64,000 bases of DNA from Pocillopora verrucosa (taxonomy: Eukaryota > Cnidaria > Anthozoa > Scleractinia > Pocilloporidae), in assembly GCF_036669915.1 (NCBI RefSeq), contig NC_089313.1, forward strand, positions 4,133,085 through 4,197,084, in the 5' to 3' direction. The notes beneath the pieces were generated by a model. It did not search any database. It worked only from the letters and a program-made list of their open reading frames with translations, and was not told where the DNA came from. Positions 1-26,869 of the stretch are shown here, piece after piece (positions within the stretch are counted from its first letter, which is position 1; every line of letters starts with the position of its first letter). The translations under genes were made by a program, and so were the position numbers.

Positions 1-624
1 CAGTAAGTAAACCAATCGTTCACAACGAAAAAATAACAACCCATGGCCCAATCAAATCAAACTAGGTATCGTGCACCGCCTCCCAAATGCGCACGCAATA
101 TTTGAAGCAGCGTGGGAGAAAAGAGTAGCGTTTGTGAAGTTTCAGAAATTGTCACAACCCCTGCGTTTCGGAACCACTGCTTCTTCAACAGCTAGGTTTT
201 GAATTGATTGTTTGTACTCTTTTAATACGCTCGGGGTCCTTTTTCACCGCTTGAGTCGGCTGCGACTGCTCTTCCTCGATAGCTTCTCCGTAGTCTATCG
301 AGCGCATTTAACAGCCATTTGAGCAAACTGATCGTGTCTGCTATTACGTTGCAAATAGTAACAATATTTTTTTTATGATCTCTAATTTCCGTACATATTC
401 AGATTCTTAAGGCTTAAGCGAGACTAATCAAAGAAAAAAGCGAAAGATAAAGATCCTGTTTGTTGCCGTGATTCACGACGGTGACTTCCTTTTCCATGGC
501 ATAAACATGGTGCTCCTAATTTTCTGAAGTCCAAGCACGTCTATACTGTATTCCTCCCGCAGAAAATTGTCAGACTCGCTTTTCCAAAAAAATCCGTTAC
601 GAGTTTCTTTAAAATGTTTTGCTA
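1..624. other. 3' flank of the MIB1 gene, no gene seen
   Basis: This stretch lies downstream of the MIB1 stop codon on the minus strand and should hold its 3' untranslated region. I see no convincing polyadenylation signal, repeat or second gene. The short open frames here are out-of-frame readings of the last MIB1 exon or AT-rich chance frames. Confidence 0.5.
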
Positions 625-15429
<14,805 letters not shown>

Positions 15430-17558
15430 TTAACGCTCGTAAATACCGAATATGCGAGGTAAAATGGCCACATGAATCAGTCATCTTCCTTACGAATTGT
15501 TCTTGTAATATTGTGCGTGTTTTTGGTACCCAGTACTTCATCGGTCAACCTCGATTTCGTGAAACTTCCTGTGGACCTGAAGGCCTTTATTTACAACCAG
15601 GCTAACTTACAACATTTTAATTTTGATAGCGAAGAATCTAAACCTGGCTAAACAAAACTTTCTCTAGACTTCCCGGGGATGTATTGTTTCACTTTTGTTG
15701 TATACGAGGAAAGGAGACATAACAAAGGAAATGAGAAACTAGCAGGAAGAACCCAAAAAGTTTCGTCAATGTGGGAGGCTAAATTTTATTATTGGATTGA
15801 CATCTGCATGATCAATTCAAACGAGGGGGATTGGAAAATAATCTAAACGATAACAACATTCCATACGTTCCAGTTTTCTTTGCGTCTGGCAACTCGGTGT
15901 AAAACCTTTGATCAGTTGGCACGGACACTTCTCAGACAATGAAGTTCTTTCGCTTTTAGACGGGCAGCAATCTGTTCATCTTCAACGATAAGAGGTCATC
16001 ATAAATTTAACATTGGTCACGACATTCTTTCAGGTACGAAATTTGCTCTGAAAATCATGTTTACGTTCAAGTCCTTGCGTTTTTTATGAGGCCTGAAAAT
16101 CGGGACAAATTTTGTTATCTGTTCCTACAGCAAGTCTTGTCCTCGTGATTCTTACGGGAAATTTTAGTTTGGTTTCGAGATAAAAAGGATGTGACTTTTC
16201 TTGTTTCATGCCGGTTGGATGCGAAGTATGCTTAACTTGATGAGCGCGATCAGACAACTGCGATCTTCGATTACCGCTCGTAAACTGTACCCTGCTTTCT
16301 TTCACAAATACAGCTAAATATTAGGGGGAAAAGGGAGAGAGAGGAGTCGAGTTCTGAATAACTGTTCTACCCAGCTCTTCAGGAATGTTATGAAGAAGAA
16401 GAAACGATCATAGATCAAAGAGTCAGACGAAAAGTAACAGCTAAGGAAGTTCAGACCGATGTGATTGGGGGAAATGCCTCAGTAGTGTCGGATTCGAGTT
16501 ATTATTGTATTGCAAATGCAACTTAGACGTGTTAACTCTCTACTTCGTGGTGGATTTTTGTCGAACTGTTCCCAAGGAACAAGTAATTAAAAGCTTTTGT
16601 ATAATTAGCGCATAGCGAGCTCTGAATAGATTTAATTAGTCCCTATTAGCCAGCGCATTGTGTAGGTCGTAAAACAAAGATTAACTTTTTGCTCGGATAT
16701 GCTTTGATTTTAATGGCGTTTATAAAATTATTTTTGGATGCCATTGCTGAACGTGAGTAGATTTTAATTTCCCTAGTGATCTTTAGTCTGATGTGGTCGT
16801 ATTTCTTTGAAGCGGTCGGGAGTTATTGTTAAGATTCAATGAAATATCACGCTAACTAGAAATTATTTCCTTCCATAATTATTCAAGCGAATTGAATCGG
16901 CTCGGTGAAGCGAGGGACTGGACACACAATACTGTATGCTATATGCTATGGTCAAACAAAATATCATTAAGCAATCTTCCGACCTAATAAATAATTTACA
17001 ACACACCTCAGAGTTCGGTAGATATTTATTTCCTTCCGGCACATTCTGCGTAAAATTCAGAGTTCCTTGTGGTTTAAGAAGTTCTTTACACAATGTGGCG
17101 AGAACACTCGAAAAGTTTGAAAACCACTCTACTACGACTCGTAGTTTAAAAACTTTCTTCGTGTTCTCCCAACATTCCGCGTGGGTTATTACACCGGTAA
17201 ATTGATAGAAAGTGCGGTATATTGCTTAAATCGTCGCAGAATTGTGCAGTACTTGTCCTTGACGTGTGTTAGCCGCATTTAACGCAGAATAGTTGAGGGG
17301 GGGGGGAGATATTTTTACGTCCGCAAAACGCGACAGTAGTGCGAACAGCAATCGCTAGAATCGATGCTTGACACAGGAGGTAGGGGGTTATAAGGATATT
17401 GATTTATTGTCTAGATAAGAGAGAGAGTGGGACGCTAGTGGCAAAAAGAGAAGCGAGTTGATGGGGCGGGGGTTGAACAGCCCCATCCCATAAAATCCTA
17501 GATGACAGTTTTTGATTTTAGTGTAATTTACTGCTTAAATTTCCTTTAATCTCCGCAG
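15430..17558. other. Flank between divergent MIB1 and ANKRD66-like genes
   Basis: About 2.1 kb separating the MIB1 start codon (minus strand) from the first recognised ANKRD66-like exon (plus strand). It should hold both promoters, the MIB1 5' UTR and an untranslated first exon of the ankyrin gene, because the exon at 17559 is preceded by a splice acceptor. I could not place a TATA box, transcription start or that upstream exon. A run of G lies near 17297-17305. No repeat family was recognised. Confidence 0.45.
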
Positions 17559-20500
17559 GCTGTTCAGTGCTCTCAAATAAGAAGGTATGACTGAGTTAGT
17601 TCTCCATGAAGCGGCTGTCAATGGCGACTACCAGCAGCTTGAGAGCATGTTAATGATCCACCGAATAGATGTCAATTATAAAGATGAAGACTTTGGCGAT
17701 CGTACAGCGCTCCACTGGGCGGCCTCCAAAGGTGAGAGACGTTGTTTGACCCTTAAATTCCCAGGAATGACCTAATTGGAATTTTTCCTCAGAATATCGC
17801 TACGTAGACATTTTCAAGGATACAGGTGAGGAGGAGAATGAAAAAGATCACTTGATTAAAACCAGATTCTCGGAACTCAATTAAGGAGAACTGTACTCTA
17901 ATTGGTGGGGAGATTTGTATCCTTGATCACCCAGATCTTGAGAATGAAAGGGTTGAAGATTTTTTTCGCTTGTGAAATAACTGTTTACTCAGGGTCGTCA
18001 GTGGTGCTTTAGAGACCAATTTCCTCGCCTCTGTTTGTTCCGAGATACCCCAGGGGCAAGAGATAATTCAGTCAGCATAAGGCGATACCGTGGTGCACTG
18101 CTCATCCGTTCTGCGCGTGATCGCGCGCGCTCTTAATTTCGCAACGAGGTAGTCTGTTATCGAAATCACCTTAACGAGCTCCTCGTGAGAAAATCGTATA
18201 TCACCTTCAATTATTGAATGCTGACGTTCTTTCATCCCACAAGATGGAGAACAGACCGAAAGTTTTTTTCTTTCAAAGTATTCTTAAACCAATGTAAATA
18301 CACTGTATAAAAACGGCGTTTTTTCACGGTCGTGAGGTAGCCCGATATTGCACGGATTCACTTGGAAAACTTAACCTCTGACAAAGGATGCGATTCTTTC
18401 ACTCAGCGAAAATGTGTTGTGAAATATCCGCATGAGATTACGTCATGTTTTTTTGCCAAGAAAACATTCAAAAGTCTGTATTTTTTTCCAATCGAGTAGG
18501 AATTTTTGGCCTGCAATAAAATTGACATGGATACGTCCTCGCCGCGCAGCCTGGGAACGATGCAAATTCTAACTCGAATTAACAACAAAACAACCTGTTC
18601 TCTCAGAATCGCACGTCCATCCCTGGATCTATCACTGCTGCTGATGTAAAAGAAAGGCCCTAACGACACGACGGACGAAGATACAAGGACCATATTTACC
18701 TACTGTTTTGCTCCTCCGTCAACAAAGCCGACCAAGATATTTTAGAATCCGCCAGTTTTAATAGTCCTCTTTTCAGCGGTTACTGGTTATAGTATCAGTC
18801 AAAATAATTTCCAGTTGAATGTTGAAAATCATTAGTTTTGCCTTTCGATATGTTATACTCTAGAAATCTTTTAGCCAGTAGCTACTTGATCAATCGCAAT
18901 TTTCGGTTTTGTGGGTTTACTCTGAGTACTCGTTAGCTCTTGGTTTTGCCCTCAATAACTGTAATTAACAATGCTCTGTCAAAAGAAGCGCTCTACTAAT
19001 TTACGTAGTGTTATGATACTGCCCTTTAGCTTTATGAGTTTAAACATCTGTTCACTGAGAACAAAATGTCTCTCTCTTGTGATATGCAAAGTGGATTCTC
19101 TCAGCATATTTTTAAAGTCATCGCAGAACTTATCCATGTGTGATCTGCGAGAAAATTATATCTGGGATGAATGCAAGTTAACTTTTCGGCCTTACATAAC
19201 TGGCGTGGATTTTCCAGCAGTTCCCTGTGGGACTAAGATCCATCAAATTTTTTATTAGATGTTCAGTTTACAAACAAGAACTCAAGCAAAACTACTTAAC
19301 CAGTAGCTGTCATTATGTATATTGTCCTTAGAGAGTTCGCCGCCATTATGATCTAAATCTCAAAATCATCAATCATTGTTTCCCTTCACGTACCTTTAAC
19401 AATAGCACTCTTGAAATCAAACCAATTTTTTTCATTGCGTCACTTGTTGCTCCATTAGATGTAAATTCAAATTGTTTATTCCCGAGTAACTTCAATGCTT
19501 ACAAAATTTACTGAAACTTTATCGTTCGAGTGTTGTTCTTCGTCACGAAGGGCATGACAAATCAGGAAAAACCGCCGACCAAACAGGTTTTTAACAGCAG
19601 CAGCCACGACTTGCTTTTACACGAGACGTGCGCCCTGGGAGACGACACAAAACTCGAAGAATTGGGTAGCTTTATAAGAGGTGGAAAAATCGACGTGAAT
19701 TCGAGAGATGAGGAATGGGGCAACAGAGCTGCTCTTCACTGGGCGGCACACAGAGGTAGAAATTGTTATGACTACCTTAAAATTAGTATTGGGTTCACAC
19801 CCTTATGGTTCTTTCTAGCGTTTGCTCAAGACAAGGTGTTCGCGCAATGATAACAAGCTCAATATTTTGTTATGCTTCAGCGTCAAACTTATGGGCCATA
19901 AACGTCTTCATTAGTTCAACTGTTTTTGAGTCCTTCGTCCTGTTCACCCCTGTTTTGGTTTTTGGTCTAAAAGAGAATTGATTGCAAGTTGATGAGAAAG
20001 ACCTCTCGCAGCGTTCAGCTCGTTACAGTTTTTGGTCAAATGTGTTTAATTTCCGTCTGATACGGCTGGTTTGAGACGAAAGGCTCACTGCACGGCAAGT
20101 GTGAAAATATTGAAACCGGAACTCAAGTTGGTCTCTTGAACTAAGGTCCGCTAAACAAGGTGTCCCTATTACCAGATAAAACACGCTTGAACCAGAAATT
20201 AATCCATTAAAATTGTTTCATCTTGAAAAGTCCTATTAATACTCAACCTGTTTGGCCCATGTTACCTTTAAACCGAAGCAAAATATGTCCACTGAGTTCA
20301 TGGGTTTTTATATGATGTTACAAATTGGGTTAACAATGATCTCTTCGTCGAGTGATTTTCGCTCAATATTTCAAGTCGACCTACAGCACTGCTTGATTCA
20401 CTAAAGAAATCTTTAAAATCCGAACAAAGAAATATCAAACTCTTACCGAATGGGTCTTTACAGGGATCAGAATTCCGAGACTGAAATTTGAAACATGCCG

Positions 20501-21613
20501 AGGGACAACTTCTTTGCTGGGTCTTTGTTCACCCTCCCGGCTGGCAAGGTTGACTAAGGAGTTAACCTCCAGAACGCGCAATCTCTCTTAAGTTCTGAAA
20601 AAACGGTATCAAACGCCTCTGATACACTGGTAATTTAGATATATAATGACAGCGCGCTGACTTTTTAATTCGGCAGAACATAGAGAATTGCGCACCTCGC
20701 GATATTTAAGTTTTACGGTATGATACTGAACAGTAACTTAAACAATCTCAGATATAGAGAGCATCAAAATGCTTACACGACAACAATACATACCTTTTCT
20801 TTCTGTGTAAATCTACGGGCGCTCTGCAAACTGATTGGCTACGTAACTCACTATCTATTCCATGACAAGGAGTGAAGAGAGTGAGAAGCCTGGCAGTATG
20901 CAATTCTAAACAAAATATAATGAAAAAATTAGCCTGCCTAATTGTGTAGTTTTGAACGACTGAAACGACGAAAACAGTTCGGTTATTTGCCCTTGATCTC
21001 TATGCGTGACAGTGCATCTGGGCTTCGCCCTCCGATTGAAATCTCGAGCTCATAATCTCGTTGTTAAATATATGTTTTATTGTACTTTCTTTTTTTATGC
21101 AGGGCACGCCAAGTGTGTGAAACTTCTTTTGGAATACGGCGCTGATCCTGCCGCTCGTATGGTGGGAGGCTGGACACCAGCTCACTGCGCGGCGGAGACT
21201 GGACGCTCAAATGTACTCAAGATCTTAATCGAACACCAGGCCCCTGTCATGATTGCGGATAACTCGGGGGACACGCCCAAAAGGGTAGCGGAAATATACG
21301 GACATACGGCTTGTATTGAACTTCTCGAAAGGTAAGACTTGCTCTGAGCGAGTTGGGCTTGAACGATGTGTTGTTAATCAAAACTGGCACGAATCTTTAT
21401 TTACTTCACCTTGCCGAGTTCAGGGTGTTGTCTTCTACTGCCCACGGAGCCTAAATATAAATTCGAATTGTTAGGAGACGATCATTCACGAATGTCTTTT
21501 GCTGGCTGGTTTGTGAAGGTCTCTAATCATAAAAATTACAATTTCCTCGATTGTGATTGGTTTAGAAAACTATTATCGGACAGTTTATTATCAGACAGTT
21601 CAATAAGCCAATC

Positions 21614-21646
<33 letters not shown>

Positions 21647-22335
21647 CAACCATGAAACAATTTAAGCCTCCTTTTGTCAGTCTTTTAATGCCAGTTTTCC
21701 TTTTCTATCCTAACTTGGCTATGATTAATTGGTAATAAGACTTCTTGTTTTCCAATTCGGTCTGTAATCATACTGTGTAATCATACTCGTGACTCCCGCT
21801 ACGTGGTCGTCCGATTTTGTTATTACTCGTACGTCCTATTACCATTACCTGTAAGAAAATAGTATTAGCACTATTCCATGGTCTAACTTTACTCCATTAC
21901 CTGTGTACCTAAATGTGGTAGCACTCAATTGCAATTTTTTTCCGTTTATCGCACTATTCACCAATTTTCTGCGTTTGGATCCCTAAGTACTTCGTTTGCC
22001 TCGATTTTCCGGCGTCTTAACAACAACTACTTGCACATTTTACTGCTTTTGGCACCCTTCATGTGCACTTTTTTCGTGTATTTATTTGCCACGTCTTTTT
22101 CCTGTACTTCAAGTCGCTTCATGCCTTGATAAGCTTAGGCAGCCTTGGCCTCTTAGCTGTTGTGTAATTCTTGATGATTTTCCTTATTATTTCTTACAGC
22201 GCTGAAGATTCCTCTGTCCAAAAACAGCTTCTTATTAGAGACAAGTTCCGCTCCAACACAAGAAAAGTTTCACGCATTGTGGCTGAGAAAGGCTTGGAGG
22301 GTCTTCAAGGAAAAGTGACAGATGTACCCAGCTAA
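17559..22335 (+). CDS. ANKRD66: Small ankyrin-repeat protein, ANKRD66-like, with alternative first coding exons
   Basis: Isoform 1: exon 17559-17731 (ATG at 17587), 21103-21331 and 22200-22335, stop at 22333-22335, giving 169 aa. Isoform 2 starts at 19554 in exon 19554-19755 and uses the same last two exons (188 aa). Both first exons leave one base (G) and join GG-CAC at 21103, so both are in phase. The start at 17587 is fixed by an in-frame TAA nine bases upstream. The protein has about three ankyrin repeats (TALHWAAS, TPAHCAAE, DTPKRVAEIYGH) and a short basic tail ending VTDVPS. The MTEL start, the NYKD..RT.LHWAA block and GDTPKR..IYG match the layout of vertebrate ANKRD66, a poorly characterised protein; I infer orthology. 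The exon at 17559 has a strong acceptor (CTCCGCAG), so a 5' UTR exon should lie upstream. Confidence 0.8.
17746..17956 (+). repeat. TTAA MITE, family B, diverged
   Basis: Flanked by TTGA on both sides, with CCCTTAAATTCCCAGGAATG at the left and GAGAATGAAAGGG at the right. It begins about 15 bp after the donor of the first ANKRD66-like coding exon. Confidence 0.6.
19554..19755 (+). CDS. Alternative first coding exon of the ANKRD66-like gene
   Basis: It encodes 67 codons plus one base: a Lys/Pro-rich lead, then a helix-rich ankyrin half repeat ending NRAALHWAAHR. The upstream exon ends RTALHWAASK at the same reading phase. The donor is GAG|GTAGAA. There is no splice acceptor just upstream, and an in-frame TGA sits at 19512, so this looks like a first exon with its own promoter. 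It is the diverged counterpart of exon 17587-17731 (HEAAVNGD versus HETCALGD; VNYKDEDFGDR versus VNSRDEEWGNR). It could instead be a mutually exclusive exon. Confidence 0.7.
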
Positions 22336-23278
22336 GTTGTTGGTGCTATGTCGGTTTGTGACGAATCTCCTGAATTCACGATAAGTAGGTGATAAAGACC
22401 TTATCGCAAAAGGCGTCATGGGATACTACGCGATATCTTACGCGCGAGTCACGTGCACATCACGTGCGCATCACGCGCGAATTAGGGCGACTTTAAACGG
22501 AATAATAATCGCACCGATGCAAAAACTCGAGGATGTGTAAGAAGGTGGACTCAATTCAAGTTTAGAATTTTACTATCTTGTCGTGGACGTCCGGGAAAGT
22601 TGGATCTGTATCCTTGACATTTGTTCAACCGACCTTTAAAAGGGGTTGTTTTGATTAGATAGGTCGATAATTTCACATGTATTGTAAGTGTTCCTTGATG
22701 GGTACTCGAACTCTAAGTTTGTGCCCAGTCTCACTCTTTGTCAATCTTTATTCACAGTCCAGTTCCTGTTGTTAAATTGAAATTCTGATAATCATTTTTA
22801 GCCGAGGGTAGACGGATTTCCCTCAAAAAAAAAAAAAAAAAGAACAAGCAAAACAACAACAAAATGATCATAGTCTTATGACGAAGATTTCCTACCTTTA
22901 GAAAATCTGTTATCTCTTGATCTGCTACGATCAGTGTATAAACAGCGAAATTTCCATAGACTGGAGAATGCTGTGGCGACAGGAGTCACAGGAGAGTGTT
23001 AATATACCGATTTCGTTTTACCAATCGCCACTCTTCCTTCTCTTTGGGGTTTCGCGCTTATATTAAGCTTTGATCTGCTGGATCGCGAATGGTAGAGTTC
23101 AACTCTATCGCATCCTACTTGTATTTTGACTTATTATTTCCAAACCACCATTGCCTTCCTTTGCATATCGGTGGCAATTTTGACAAGATATTGTTAATTG
23201 TTGGTGCACGATTCACACCAGTCTCGGCGTCTATTAGGAGAAAAGAAAGGGTCAACTAAGCCATAGGTCAAGATTTGG

Positions 23279-23492
23279 TTCACCCTTTAACCCCTAAAAG
23301 TGACCGGCTTCTTATTTCTCCTTACAGTTTCACCCTTAAATCAAATTTAAAGGCTATGAGAACGAAGGAAATAATCACCATTTCAAGAAGCTTCTGATTG
23401 TCAAATCAATTCTCCTTTATTCAGTACCTTATAAAATGCAGAGTTAGCAGTGTGAGGAATATAAATACTAATCTTATGATAGAAAGGATTAA
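23279..23492 (+). repeat. TTAA MITE, family B
   Basis: TTCA plus CCCTTTAACCCCTAAAAGTG at the left and ATGATAGAAAGGATTAA at the right. The core reads CTTCTGATTGTCAAATCAATTC. Confidence 0.7.
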
Positions 23493-23949
23493 GTCTGTTG
23501 CTCGAATTAAGTTACTAAGTCTGACAGTTGAGTTAACCAAACGTATGCCACGTAGGTGGTATGGGAAAGACGATAAGACTAAAATGAAATATCAGAGCTT
23601 TACTAAAACGTCGAATTTATCTAATATACGATCATTTTTGTCTCTCGCATTTTGAAAGGCCAGATTGTCTTGATATCGATGGTAAAACGTTTTGTCTTTT
23701 AATCCTTTCTGACAATTGTCTAAATTCTAAGTCTTTCTTTGACAGGTAGTAAATTAGCCACATTTAACTTCGGATTTTTATGTCAACAAAACTGGCATCC
23801 TCGCTGACCTCTGAATACTTTAAAGCGCTTAGATTTGCATCTTAGTTCATTTGATGGATAAGGGTCGTGTCACGCTCCCTAATGAGTACTGAAACAACAC
23901 GGCAATCGCGAATTGAAATTATAACTTCTTTTTTTTCAATTTTAGCGGG

Positions 23950-24115
23950 AGAGGCCCCTATGAAAGCGCGTGAATTCATTTGTTGTGACGAAGGGGTAAT
24001 GTTCGAAACGTCAGTTACAGTGACCAATTTACATTATCAAGTCTGTGATAGATCAAAACCATCTTGTAATGCCCCCACTGAGGGGCGCCACAGCCTCTTT
24101 AGAAACTAACCCCCT
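23950..24115 (+). repeat. Interspersed repeat fragment
   Basis: Contains GACGAAGGGGTAATGTTCGA then AACGTCAGTTACAG, and later CCACAGCCTCTTTAGAAACT. A related core occurs inverted near 48.71-48.83 kb. I recall similar sequence as a frequent coral repeat. The open frame across it is not supported as a gene. Confidence 0.5.
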
Positions 24116-26697
24116 CCGCGCAAACAGTAAAGAAGGTCGACTGAGAAGGTTAAATGTGAAATTGTATACAGTTATCTTTATCTGGTCAAAGAATGGACCC
24201 AGTGACTATGCTAATTTTGGTCATGTCCATAACTCGTGTGTGGTGAAGATGGAATGACTACCCCTACTCTTAGCCCCAAATAGAATTTCACTTTCAAGTT
24301 TGGAATGTTGGTGACAAAATCATAAAAGAGTACTTTTTTATGTGGTTTAAGTGAAATATCTTATATAACCTCCCCGACTTTTCTTCGCAGTGCAGCTTAT
24401 ACTTGTTGGACAAGACTTTCCATTCACGTGTCGCGACAGTGGCGCACTATTTCATGCTAAATGTTAACCTGTAGACCCCATGAAGGCATCCTGCTTTGTA
24501 ACAGATGAAATAAGTTGAATTTTAAGTGATCTCTAGGGACTGTTAAAAGGCGAAGTTCAAGCCTGCACTTCTCGCATGCCAGAGGCATTTGCATGGACCG
24601 ATGCCCTTATTTGGCGGCAAGGACAGGTGAAATAGCTATGATAACATCATTTTTATTAATATTATTTTCAGTAAACTTCTTGTGGCCCTTTTATCGGTTC
24701 ATAATTGGAAATATTGTTCTTTTCCGTTCACACAAACTCCTCTGACTCGATATTAGATTTTGAGCGCATGTTACGTCGATGGAGACAAAGCAATTTACTG
24801 TATTTCGAAACCGGGCGTCACGCGGGCGTCGTCGGATGGGTTGTAAGGGAGCACGTGCTTTGCAGTTTTGACAGTTTAGTCATGGATACTTGACCTGGCG
24901 GTTCCTTTGAAACTTCTTTCGGGGGGTCGACAATTTCCGTGTCTTTTTCCTATCAGGCAAATTTATTCAATGATGACGTCCTTGTTCAGCTTGTCATTGC
25001 GTTGTTATTTCTAGCTCGAAGTACGTTTCCACTATTAATCTGTCGTTTACTCTCGAAAAGATTGGGTAAACACAAACTGCGCTAATTTAAGACCGTCCAG
25101 AGGTTGATGTTTATGGATGGCAGCTATTGATGCTTGAATGGGCTAATTGAACTGCAGCGCTAACCTGCAGGAAACTTGATTGATACTGTAACACCTGTAT
25201 AGAACGAAAATTTAATCAATCATTGCACCATTGCAAGAACATTGCTTCTTCCATAGAATCGTTATAGCTAATTGTTCTCGTGTTTTGAATGTGTTTACAA
25301 AAAAATGAGATTTAATCATCGTTATGTCTTGATCTTTAGCGTTCCATCACTGGGATTGGCCAACCGTAATGTCTATTCAAACAATCTTTCAGACTGTTTA
25401 ATTCATTCAAACAAAACATGAACGAAGTCGCGCACCAAGTGTAGCCCTCTGCTAAAAGGCCTTCTTGTGCGCTTCTTTACTGATTGAAGCACTTCCTTGG
25501 GCCATTTACGAGAGGATTATCAACAAATGACGCGCGGTTCTTGAAGAGTTTCACATCCTCGATTCTTGGAACTTGTAGACAGGTCAAAATGCCGCCTCGA
25601 AGAAAAGGCACGCAAGCCATACGCAAAAGCGTTATGGTACACATCGATCAGTCCGCATGCGATCTCATCCACAAACCCGTACAAAGCGCACGTGAATAGT
25701 TACATGTATTTGGTGGTTAAAAACCACAATTTAATCGCAGTAACGACCCGCCATTTCTCCCAGATCATGCTACTTTGATTGCTTATCAATGATATCCTGC
25801 CAGAGCCAAATGAATCGATTGATATTTGGAATTATTGGAATGGATCCAGAGGAATAGATGTCCCGGGTTTCTGCGGGTGATGGAAAGTGGAATTTTGTCT
25901 GCAAATAGGATCTCAAGAGTATTAAACTTATGTCTATTTTATTTTAGTCGCAAAAATAAATGTGGTAACCGAATAACTAATGCATTTTTCGCATCAGTAA
26001 GGACACCGAAAAAGAAGTCAGCCATGACCCTGTTGGATTGCGCTGTCTGACCCGGTCATAATTAAAACGGAAAGAGTTACATTCTCAGAAACTGTACTCT
26101 GTTAAAAATTCCTGCTATGTTTAAAAGTGAAGAAATTGCTAACAGAACATTTTCAGAGCGGCTGACACGTTTTGTCGTGAAACTAATACAGAAATGGCTG
26201 AGTGATCATTGATCCGTCTTTCTCAAAGAATAGGCTATTAACGAGTAAGCATCGACAAATCGGCTTTTGCTGATTACATTATCTTGTGGAAGCTTGAAAA
26301 TAATAATCGAGACCTTTTGATTGTGATCCATTGAATTTTAAATGTTAGTTTTTGCAATTGGGAGTTCCTAGTTTGTCACCCTCAAGACAAAGATTAGTCA
26401 ATGAGAGCTTTTATTTTCGTTGAACATGTTAACTTGCACAGTAAAAGGGTCTCGGTCACGTATTCGAGTTGAATACTTCCTCGACACGTTCCTAAGAATC
26501 TGCTGTCTGATCCACGGTTCCCGATACCTGTTCCTGTTTTTAAGTGCAGACTGCTTTTTGACCCGTGCTTTGTCCGGAATCTGTTTGTCATAATCATTGA
26601 AGCGAGTCAACCTTGAACCCAACGGGAAAAACAAAGAGTGTAGTAGCATCAAGTTTGTTTGTCCGTCACCTCCCACTGAAATCAGCTCACAAACAGC

Positions 26698-26704
26698 TAT
26701 AAAA
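26698..26704 (+). promoter_or_regulatory. TATA box of the P450 gene
   Basis: TATAAAA stands 166 bp before the P450 start codon, which would put transcription start near 26730 and give a 5' leader of about 140 nt. No ATG occurs between that point and the chosen start, which supports both calls. Confidence 0.5.
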
Positions 26705-26869
26705 CGCCTTGCGTGCCCGTAACCAGAACCTCTCGAGCACCGCTTGAAACGCGCAACTCTCTGCTCGATATTTCGCGTACCTAGTGACTCGTGGTACGCA
26801 TATTGAGGAACAACGATCACTTTGATTCGATTTTAGCGAACATTGAAGAAACAGAGATCAATTATCAAT

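Larger units (their letters stand above)
22336..26697. other. Intergenic stretch with repeats
   Basis: About 4.4 kb between the ANKRD66-like gene and the P450 promoter. It holds a poly-A run (about 22826-22841), a family B MITE (23279-23492) and an interspersed-repeat fragment (23950-24115). Apart from these I see only short unsupported reading frames. Confidence 0.5.

Noticed and set aside
26843..26869. Nine extra codons at the P450 N-terminus
   Set aside because: The extension has no ATG (it would begin at TTG); the first ATG at 26870 leads directly into the membrane anchor.
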